From assembly GCA_045586405.1 (NCBI GenBank), contig JAZNAG010000104.1, forward strand, positions 4,914 through 68,913: DNA of 64,000 nt, read 5' to 3'. The position numbers and the translations under genes were made by a program. The notes beneath the pieces were generated by a model that worked only from the letters and a program-made list of their open reading frames with translations, was not told the DNA's origin and searched no databases. Below, piece by piece: positions 16,403-28,400 of this stretch (positions within the stretch are counted from its first letter, which is position 1; every line of letters starts with the position of its first letter). Source of the DNA: SIG607 sp045586405. GTDB taxonomy: Bacteria; Bacillota; Clostridia; Oscillospirales; Acutalibacteraceae.

Positions 16403-19400
16403 ATGAAAACACCACTACTGATGAAAATTTGTTCAGTACTTCTGGTCATCACTATGATGATTACAATGTGTCCCCTTTCTATATTTGCTATTGACGAGGA
16501 GGGTGACGAAGAAATCATCGAGCCGGTTGATGTTTATTCGGCCGATGACCTTGAAGAAGTTTTAGCAGGTGATGATGATTACATTCGTATTCTTAACGAC
16601 TTCTATTTAGACAGAACGTTCTACATAGACCACAATGTAACCATTTATACCGAATCGGCAATAACCCTAACCCGTGCGCCTGAATTTGACGGCGACATTT
16701 TCATTGTCGGCAAAAACAGCGAGGGTAATATTTGTGAAGAATCGGTTTCCTTAACACTTGGAAACAAAGATTCTGTCATATCCGACCTACTTACCATAAA
16801 CGGTAATAGCGAAAATATGGCAGCCGAAGTAACAGGTACGGTTATTTTTGTTTGTGCAAATGCTAAAATAAATCTTTACGAAGACCTGACAATAACAAAC
16901 TGTGTCAAGGTTGGCAATGACGAAACAATGACAGGTTTGCACACATTATCCTACCCTGCCCGTATAGGCGGTGCTGCAATTATTCTTGCCGGTAACAGTT
17001 ACGGTAACATTTACGGCGGTAAATACATTAACAACTCTGTAAATGATTTTACCGATGCTGATACCGATGAAGGCAGCGCTTCTACCCACGGCGGTGCCAT
17101 TTACAACTATGGTACCCTCAACGTTTACGGCGGTATATTCTCTAATAACCACGCCGGTCGTGGCGGTGCCTTCTACAACTATCGTGTTCTAAATCTTTAC
17201 AGTGCTGAAATTACCGGCAATACCTCTTCTACCTTTGGTGGTGCTATTTATGTACCTAACAGTACCTCTGCATATACATATATTGGTGAAGAAAACGGTA
17301 TTGGCGACAGTTTTGTTTCTTTCGGCGGCAACTCTGCTGAAGAAGGCGGCGGTGCTATATACGTCAAAAATGTTGCCACAGTAAAAAACACTTCCTTTAG
17401 TGATAACAGTGCAGGTACATCCGGTGGCGCTATTTTCGCCCCTGCTATGGAGCTAACAGTTTCAAACTCAACCTTTGACAACAACATTTGTGCTACAAAT
17501 GGCGGTGCTATATATCTTTCTGGTACCAACTCTACCGCAGGTAAAGAATTTACTGCAACCGAATCATCCTTCAGAAACAACGTTTCCCAAAGCAAAGGCG
17601 GTGCTATATACATAAAAGAAGCCTCTGCATATATGGAAAATGTCATTTTTGAAGCTAACAACAGTCCTTCCGGCGGTGCAATTTATTCTACAACCGCAAA
17701 TATTGATATAAATACCGCTACCATAAACGATAACACAACAACAGGCTATGGCGGTTTTATATACCTGGTTGAATCTTCTGTTGCAAAAATGAACAAAATC
17801 ACCGCAACAGGCAACATATCAAATTCTTCCGGTGGTTTCATATGTTCAAACGCTTCTACCACAACTATTTACGACAGTACCTTTGTTGGTAACAGATCTA
17901 CATCCTCAGCAGGTGCTATCAGCTTTAATTTGGACTCGGTTGGTAATGTATATAATTCTACCTTTGAGAACAATATCACCGGTGGTTCAGGTGGTGCAAT
18001 TTTCATTTACACCAATGGTGTTGCCACCCCGACAATTATTCACAGCTGTACATTTTTAAACAACCAAGCAGGTTCAGGTGGTGCAATATACGCTTCCAAA
18101 GCAAGTATTGCCGAGCTTTATAATATTACTGCAAAAAATAACAGTGCAGATAAAGGCGGTTTCCTTTATATTACAACCACCAATACAACTTTATCCTTAG
18201 CCGGTATCTCAGTTTACGGAAATACCGCTTCTGTTGGTGGTCCTATTATTTGGGGTAACCTTAAAGCATCAATTCTTAAAATCGATAAAACAAAATATGT
18301 TGATATGGGCAACTCAGGCGACTGGGATGACGCTTACTGGAGCGCCGCAATCTATAACTTAGTTACTGTTAAGGAAGCAAGCCTATCTATTCCTTCATAC
18401 ATTGGTTATGACGGTAACGAAGTTATTCCTGAAGTTATTTCTGTTCCTGCAGAAGTTTCTACAGTTGCTGAGCTTGAGCGCGCTATAAACGCAGGTCACG
18501 ATTTAATTCGTATCACCAAGAGTTTTGAACTGGACCGTACCTTCTATATCAAAAATGATATGAACATTTTTGCAAGTTCTGCGGTAACCCTTACCCGTGC
18601 CGCTGACTTCGGCGGTGACATATTTGTAGTTGGCGAAACCGAAGACGGTACCCTTCTTGAAACTGCAGAAAACGATAGAATCGTTCTCTCAATCGGTAAC
18701 AAGGAATCAAAAGAGAGCAATATGCTTGTAATTGACGGTAACAGAGACAATATGACTGTTACAGTTACCGGCTCGGTATTTTTCGTTCGTAAAAACTCAC
18801 AGGTAGATCTATACGAAAACCTTTCTGTAATCAACTGCAAAAAGAACGGTAACAGCAAGACCTACAATTACACCGATACCGATATTTCGGGTTATCCTGC
18901 CAATGTAGGCGGTGCTGTTGCAATTATGACAAGTGGCAGTTTGATGAACATTTATGGCGGTAATTACAAAAACAATGCTGTAAATAATACTGCCGATGCT
19001 GATTCCCTTTCATCCTGGGGCGGTGTTATTTTCAACCATGGTACAGTTAATATTTATAGCGGTACTTTTGAAAATAACCACGCAGGTCGTGCCGGTTTTC
19101 TTTACAACTACCGTGTGTTAAATGTATATAATGCCACGATCAAAGGCAGTTCTGCCTCCTCTATGGGTGGTGCTATATATATTCCCGCTTCTACAGCTGC
19201 CTCTACTAATATCGGTACTGACAATGATTTGGTAGAAAGCCACGTAATCATTACTGAAAGTTCCTCTACCGGTAACGGTGGTGCTATATACGCTCAAAAA
19301 TACCTGAAAATTGAAAATGTTGAATTCAGCAAAAACACTTCGGGCGGAAATGGCGGCGCACTGTATCTTACAGGTACAAACGCTACTATCAGCAACACTG

Positions 19401-22400
19401 TTTTCAAGGAAAACTCTACTACATCTGATTCTTCCTATGGCGGCGCTATTTATCATAAAGATTCAAATACAAAAATTACCGGTGCCACTTTTGAAGGCAA
19501 TACATCTCCCTCCCACGGCGGTGCAATTTATACAACCGGTGCTATTGACACCAACGAGAAGGATTTAACCATATTCAGCTCCTCCTTTAATTCAAACAGC
19601 ACTAATGCAAATGGTGGTGCTATATACGTTTGCGGTTCTTCACGAATATACTCTGTAAAAACCAACTATAGTAGCAATAGTGCTACATCAGGTGGTGCAA
19701 TTTACTCTACAAACGGTAACGTTGACGTTAATACATCTATCGTTAGAAATAACACCGCTTCCTCTGTTGGTGGATTTGTTGCAGTATATACAAATTCAAC
19801 TGCCCTTTTAAATGCCATTGATGCTGAAGAGTGTTTTGCAAATACAGGTGGTCTTGTATATGTTAAAAACTCCGATTTAGAAATTTACAACAGCCATATT
19901 AAAATGTGTAGCGCTCGTACCACACACGGCGGTGCTGTATATGTAGAAACAGGCTCTAATGCCAAGTTTTATGCAAGTACTTTTGAAAATAATACCGCTG
20001 ACGATAACGGCGGTGCGCTCGCCCTATACAATGCCGGACTTTATAACCTCATTCACAGTTGTACCTTTATAGGTAACAGCAGTAATGTTTTGGGTGGTGC
20101 TGCATGGATTTCTAACGGTCCTACAGTTGATATTTACAATATCACTGCTAAGAACAATCACTCCGACAAAGGTGGCGCGCTCTACATAACCGTATCCGGT
20201 ACTGTGGTTAATCTTATCGGTGCTACATTCTCAGGCAATACCGCAACCACAGGCGGTCCTATTATCTGGGGTAACACTTTTAATGCTGTTCTCAATATTG
20301 ACAAGTCAAAATACACCGACCTTGACCATACCGGTGCTTATGACGACGCTTATTGGAGTGCAGCTATATACAACAAATTAACTGTTAACGAAACCACAGG
20401 TGAAGTTCCCAAATATCTTGACTACGGCAACGAGCCTTATGACCATATGAGCGATGCTGTTGACGTTAAGACCTGTGACCAGCTTGAAGCTGCTCTCAAG
20501 AGCGATGCAAAACATATTCGTATTATTTCTGACCTTATTATAGACAGAACTTTCTACATTGACAGAAGCGTAACAATATTCTCCACTGCCCCCTACGTCT
20601 TAACCCGTTCACCCGAGTTTACGGGAGACTTCTTTGTTGTAGGCGAAACCGAGAATACAGTTAGTTCACTTGTTGATAACGGAAGAATTTTCCTAACCCT
20701 TGGTAACCCGTTATCTGTTAAAGAAGACCTTTTAACCTTTGACGGTAACTCTGCCAATATGAAAGAGACAGTTAAGGGTACAATTCTGTTTATAACCAGC
20801 AGTTCTATTGTTGAGTTACACGATAACATCACAATAACCAACTGTTACAAGACCGACAACGAACGAACCTACGAAACCAAATACAACCTGCCAAGATCTA
20901 ATCGTATCGGTGGTGCAGGTGCCATTATTCATAGTGGTACTCTTGATATTTATGGCGGTAATTACAGAAATAACAAAATTGGTGACGAAGACACTACTAC
21001 TGCTGACGATTCAGGTAGAAATTCTTCCATCGGCGGTCTTATTTACAACTTCAGCAACCTGATTATACGCGGTGGTACATTTGACGGAAACACTGCTGCC
21101 CGCGGTGGTATAGTTTATAACTACCGTACCGTTAAAATTTACGGTGGTACCTTTACAAACAACCACGCTACCGTAAACGGCGGTGTTATCTATCAACCTA
21201 ATACTGCTCCCGCACAATTGCGTATCGGTACTCAGTACAACGCCGGAGATTTCTCTGTATTATTTGAAAACAACACATCAGTTAAGCACGGCGGTGCAAT
21301 TTACACTTCAAGCCTTAGCTCTACTCTAATTAACGGTAATGTTACTTTCAAAAATAATAAATCAACTGAAGGTAGTGGCGGTGCTATTGCAATTTACGGT
21401 CAATTAACCGCTACCGGTATTAACTTTACCGGCAACTCAGCTTATCTAAGAGGCGGTGCGGCTTATCTTGCCAACTCAAGCGACTCTTATGTAACAAGAT
21501 TTATTAAGTTTGACAACTGTAAATTCACAAGCAATACTGCACTACTCGGTGGTGCTCTGAATATCTTTGCAGGTTCTTCCTCTTTAAGTAACGGTGCTCA
21601 GGTTATCGTTAACAACTGTAACTTTAAGAAGAACACTGCCGCCAAGACATTCGACAGCCCCTCCTCTGCTTTTGGTGGTGCAATTGTTGCAGAAAGAAAA
21701 TCCACACTTACTGTAACCGATTCAACCTTTACACAGAACAGTGCAGCAAACGAAGCAGGTGCAATTTACATCGCAGGTCAAAGTACTGCTACTATTAACG
21801 GTTCTACCTTCAGTTCTAACTTTATTGCCGAAGGTGGTACACACGGTGGTGCAGTAGTTGTACGTAGTTCTAAGCTTACTGCCGACAATAATACCTTCTC
21901 CGATAACAAAGCTATTAACAACGGCGGCGCTGTGTATATTTCTTATCAGAGCGCTCAGGGTGTTAACTCTGATGTTAAAATTACAAATTCTATTATCAAG
22001 AAAAACTACGCCGGTGGTAATGCAGGTGCAATTTACGCTACCAAGATGACTGTTGAAAACGAAAAACGTATTCTTACTGTAAAAGATACTGAATTCAACG
22101 GTAACAGCGCCGAATCAAATGCAGGTGCCGTTATGTTAGCAACAGGTGTTGATGCCTTCTTTAAGAATGTTAAGTTTGATAAGAACTCTGCAATTACCGG
22201 TGACGGCGGTGCGTTATTCACCTACGGCGCAATAATGACTTTTGAAACTGCAGAATTCAACGAAAACACCTCAACCGAAACCGGTGGTGCCATCCGCATT
22301 GACGGTGCCGCTACCGCAACATTATACGATATCCTTGCCACCAAAAATGCAGCACAGACAAGCGGCGGATTTTTATTTAATGATTCCGGCGCTGTAAAAG

Positions 22401-25400
22401 TATATGACAGTTCCTTCAAAAACAACTCTGCCAACGGCAACGGTGGTGCAATAACCGTTTACGGCGCCGGCACCAGCGAAATTTACGGTAGTGAATTTGT
22501 AGGCAACAAAACCACCGGTAATTCATCAAGTTCAAACGCCGGTGCTTTATACTTCGGCAGTGCTGAAAAGAATAACTTAGTTCACTCCTGTACATTTACA
22601 GATAATAGTGGCTACTACGGTGGCGCAATATACGCTACCGGTAAGGCACAGGGTAGTTTCTACAATATTACCGCTACAAACAATAGCGCACAAAGAGGTG
22701 GCTTCTTCTACGAAACCACAACAGGTACTACCTTTAATATTGCAAGTCTTACCGTTTCGGGCAATACCGATGTTGAAGGAGCTCCGATTATTTGGGGCAA
22801 CAGTTTTGGCGCAGTACTAAATATCGATAAATCAAAATACACCGACAAAGATGTAACTACTGCACTTGACGATGCTTACTGGGCTAAGGCAATTTATAAC
22901 AAGCTCACAGTCAATTATGTAACATTGACTGTTCCAGCCTATACTGCTTATAAGCCTACGGAAGATAAAGTAGTTACTCCTACAGAAAAAACACCTGTAC
23001 CGGTAACCGATGTTTTGAACTTAGCTCAGAACAGCACTGACGGATACATAAACTCTTATTATGATAAGTTAGAAAAGCTTGAGAACAATTCAAACTTCTT
23101 AAGTAAAAATACTGCGACCTTTGAAAATATCAACGGAAATACTGTAACGGTAGACACCTTTGTATACCCCTACAAGAGTGCTGCAGACAACTGTAACTTC
23201 AGTCAGGGTATTCTTATGTATCAGGCTATTCTCTATAAAGCAGCCCACCCCGAAGAAGAAGTTTATATTGATGTTGCTTCTTATCGTATGTCTGTTGCCG
23301 CAGCAGTTAACATTAACCCCAACAGCAGATACTACGGCTATATGAGAAATCTGCAGGGCAAAGAATACGACTCCAACGGTTTCGTACGCCTTGCTTATCT
23401 GATGATTACTGCCGCAAAAATGGGTATTCACGTAAATGTTCTCGGTCATATAGACGGATATCCCGCTTACTCAAGTGACCCTAACCTTAATAAGTATTTC
23501 ACTAACAAGTTAAATGATCCTTGTGATCCCGCTTATGTTGAGAACGGTGTAATCGGCGATTATCTTGACTTTAATAAGTTCAACTGGACACTGGACAATA
23601 AAGGCGGAACAGATATGATGCACACAAAGATGTGCGCTGTTTCCCACTATCTTGACTGGAACGGTGTAGAACACAAAAATGCCGTTTGGTCATCCAGTTC
23701 TAACCTTGACGGTATAAGAACTGAAGGTTGGAACGGTAACTATAAGTTACAGACCGCATCTATTGTTACAGGCCATGCTGAAATATACCGTACTGCAACC
23801 AACTATCTGCGCTTAATCGGCAATTATAAAGAGCAGGAACAGGTTTACGAGTTCCACGAGCTTATAAGCCAGATGAATACATATCAGATTGATATGATAA
23901 ATGCAGGTCGCGGTGATGAAATACCTGAAGACGAAAGAATAGTTTATCTTGGCACCGAGTATGACAAGGTATTTGAGCTTTACTTTACTCCCTTCGGCGG
24001 TGATCAGGTTGTTTGGGACGAAGAGCATAACCCCTACTGTAAATATCTGCGCAAAATGTATAATTCTGAAGATTATATTCTCTTCTCTTGGAATACTGCA
24101 GAATACAACGGTGAATTCCCCTTAGGTAAGCAAATTGAAGATGTTATAACTTCTGCTTTCCACGATAACCGCAACCCAAACAACAGATTCTATGCAATAA
24201 TGAACTCCTACAATTCTGCAAATATGTCCGATTTGAAGGTAGGAAAAGATATAGGTTTCTTCTCACTTAACAAGAGAGATTTCGGCTATATTCATAACAA
24301 GGATATGCAGATGTCTTACGTAGAAAACGGTCAGCGTTACTATGTATCTCTGCTTAACTCCTGCAACGTACACTCCGGTTCTATGTGTTATCAGTCCAAC
24401 TTTATGCTTGTTATTAAAGAAACTGATTACACAGAAAAAAGCGTATTCTTTAATCATGCAGAAAATACCACTACCGGTATTGTTGACCACGATTACGGCG
24501 AAGTGCTTGTAAAAGAAGCTGAGGAAAACAAACACGGCTATACTTATAAAACATGTCAGCAATGCGACAAGCAGATAATTCTTGATGAAGTTCACAATTA
24601 CAGTGACTGGATAACCGACAGAGAGGTTACCTCTACCTTAAAGGGTATCGAGCACAAAGAATGTACTGTATGCGGTGAAATATTTGAAACAAGAGAAGTT
24701 GCTTTCTCTAAAGAAACTTCTATAGATACTTCTGACAGCGAAGGCAAATTCTTTACAACCGATACAAACTCACTTATTTCTGTACCCGAAAATGTAACCC
24801 CCTTAACCATTGAGGCAACCATTCAGGTTCCCAAAAACAGAACCAGCCGTGCAGGTGTAATTGTTGGTAACTACAAGAACTCATCTGTTGGCGAGTTCAA
24901 CGTAGAAATTTACACAAACGGTAATTTACGTCTTTACTGTGTAGCCGGCAGCAAAATTATAAACACAATATTTGCAACCGACCTACGCTCAGACAACCCA
25001 CAGCATATTGCTGTTACTATTGACTCAAATATTGCTACCCTTTATTTAGGCGGCGAAGCAGTAGAAACCAAAAAGTTAGTAGCTTCCCTTCCCGAAAATA
25101 TGGCTGACTTTAAGATAGGCGGCGATAACAGAGAAGGCAACGCTCAGCACTTTAAATGTGCTCTGCACTCAATAGCTCTATTTAGCGATATCAGAACTCC
25201 GGATGAAATTAAGCTCGATGCTATGTATGTAACAAATGATGCTGATAATCTCATTTACTCAGAATACTACTCAAAGCTCCAAAATTCTGAAACAGCATCA
25301 AGCAGCACACTTGAAGGTAAAACCTTCACCGGCAGAGATTTGTATAGCTTTGGCAGAACGTTTGCCGCTACTCCTCGAACAATTGAAGCAACCATTCTTG

Positions 25401-28400
25401 CTCCCAAGAGCATTTCTTCAAGAATGGGTGTTATCGTTGGTAACAATAACGGCAGTGATCCCTTCATCAACCTGGAAGTATATACCGAAGGTAAAGTTCG
25501 TCTGCTTTATAATGACGGTACTACTAAGACAACCCATACCTTCTCTGAGGATATACGTTCCGACTCCCCTGTCAATATTGCTGTTACCATGAGCGGAACT
25601 ACTGCAACTCTGTATGTAAACGGTATCAAAAAAGAAACCGCTACAGTCAGTGAAATCACTGCTAATATCACCAAAAACTTTGTTGTTGGCGGTGATAATA
25701 CTCCCGGTAACTACAATTACTTCAAGGGTACCATTTACTCAGTAAATATGTTCTCTGATGCAAGAAGTGAGGCTGAAGTATTAAACGATGCTATCTTTGT
25801 TAACAGTAAAGATGACAGTCTTTTAGCTTCTGTATACTTTACTTCAAAACAGACCGACAAGAAATTAACTGCCGTAAGCAACCTTGGTCAGACATTCAGT
25901 GCATCAAAGCTCTACTCTACCGAAAAAACCTTTGATCAGCCTGCCAAAACCTTTGAAGCAGTTATAAATGTACCGAAAACTCTTAACAACCGTGCCGGTG
26001 TAATCATCAGTAACTATGACGGTAGTTCTTCACCGCAGGTCAGCATTGAGGTTTACACTCAGGGCAAGGTAAGACTCTTCTATCATACAGGTAGCGCAAA
26101 GATTGAGTATATATTCAGTAAAGATATTCGTTCTGCCGATCCTACACATATTGCTATTACTATAGACGATATGACAGCTTCTCTGTATGTAAACGGTGAA
26201 TTTTCCGAATCCACTACCCTTACCCGCGCATTCCCCAATATTACCAGCGGATTGATGATAGGTAGTGACAACCGTAGCGGTAACTCCCAGTACTTCAAGG
26301 GTACAATTTACTCAGCCGCTATCTTCTCCGATGTTCGTACAGCTGAAGAAATCAAGCAAGATTCACTTCTTGTTACAAACGATGCCGATGCCCTGCTCTA
26401 CAGCGAATATTTCGCAAACGAAAATGACGAAGCATTTGTTATTGAACCTACAGGCAAAACCTTTACGGAAACTCTTGTTGGTATTGTTGGTTCTCTGAGC
26501 AGTGCTCCCAAGACCATTGAAGCCGATGTTTTTGTACCTGAAAATATCACTTCAAATGCCGGTGTTATTTTCAGTAATCGTTCAGATAGCACAGAAAATC
26601 AGATTGGCATAACTCTCTGTGAAGACAACAAAGTACGTCTTGACTTTGTAAATGGCGAAGTATCACAGTCTTACCTATTTAGTTCTTCTGTTACTGCCGG
26701 TAAACTGACAAATGTTGCCGTTACCTTTAGCGAAAACACCGCAGCTCTGTATATTGACGGAAAACTCTGCGAAATTGCAACCTTAGATGCATATCTTCCC
26801 GATATTGTACAGAACATTAAAATTGGCGGTGACAACCGCGTAGGTAACCCCGAATATTTCAAGGGTTCTATTTACTCAGTAAATATGTTCTCAGATGTAA
26901 GAAGTGATTCCGAAATACTTTCAGACTCTGTTGCAGTTTCTAAGTATGCCGATAATCTCATTTACTCTGATTACTATGTAATGAAGAAAAATGACGGTGT
27001 ATCATCCTCTACTCTTACTCCTGTCGGCTTCAATTCCACTCCTTCAAGTGAGTTTGAAATTACAGACCTGAATAGTTCTCCCTATACTATTGAAGCAACA
27101 GTAAAAGTTCCAAAAAGTATGGAAGACCGTGCGGGTACAATTATAGGCAACTATAAATCAGGTAACAGAACTCAAATGAACCTTGAAATTTACGACGGCG
27201 GTCGTGTTCGTATTTACTATGTTTCAAGTGCCGGTACTGTTGACTGTATCTTCTCTACCGACATACGCTCAGATAACGCCGTACATTTAGCTGTTACCCT
27301 TAAGGATAACACCGCTTCTCTGTACGTTAACGGCGTATTAGCCGAAACCAAGGCTGTAAGTTATATTTATGACATCCACGCCAAGAAGCTGAAAATCGGT
27401 AGCGATTTCAGACCTAACGATACTATGTATTTCAAAGGCACTATCTACTCAGTTAATCTGTTCTCTGAGGCTCGTACTGCAGAACAGATTGCAAGTGATA
27501 TGCTTCTTGCCGCTCCCGTTACCGATTCTCTTATTTACTCTACTTACTTTGCTAATGTTACAAATCATTCTGATGCAACCGGCAGAACCTTCTCAAAGAA
27601 TGAAATAAGTGAAATAGGAAATCTTGACAGCACGCCTTATACCTTTGAGGCTACCATCAATGTTCCTAAGTCGCTTAGCGGTCGTGGCGGTGTAATCGTA
27701 GGTAACTACGGCTCAGGCGCTAAATCTCAGATAAGCATTGAAATTTATGACGGCGGACGAATTCGTCTGTTCTATGTTGCTATGTCTAAGCGTACCGACT
27801 GTGTCTTTACAACCGATATACGTTCAAACGATCCTGTTCACATTGCAGTGACTCTCAATGGCAAAGTTGCTACACTTTATATTGACGGTGTTGCTACCGA
27901 AAGCATTACTCTGGACATTGACTACAAAATCACCACCGACAAGTTCACCATTGGTGGCGACAAGCGTTCAAACAACTCACAGTATTTCAAAGGAACTATT
28001 TACTCTGTAGCTCTCTTCAGTGATGTCCGTACAGCTGAGGAAATTAAGCAAGATGTAAACGGCATCACCGATGGTACCGATTCACTTATTTGCAACAGAT
28101 ACTTTAACTCTGAAATCTGTGAAGCAAGTGCAACCAGAGACGGTCATATTGCAAGTGACTGGATTATAGACAGCGTAGAAACCGCTACACTTTCAGGTGT
28201 AAAACACAAAGAATGTATTCGTTGCTCCAAAGTTCTTACTGTAAGTGATATTAAAACCAGCTTATATTACAGCAACCACATTGTAATTGCTGATATGAAG
28301 GGTAAAAAGCTTAGCAACGTTACAGATGCTTACGAAGTAAAAACCACACTTCCTTATGCACCTGTCACATTTGAAGTTTCACTCAACTTACCTTCCGGCT

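Noticed and set aside
17248..17661. Long minus-strand frame (137 codons) inside the giant gene, and several similar ones up to 26862
   Set aside because: They are antisense to a strongly supported gene, recur at equivalent positions of its repeats, have no ribosome sites and show no recognisable domain.
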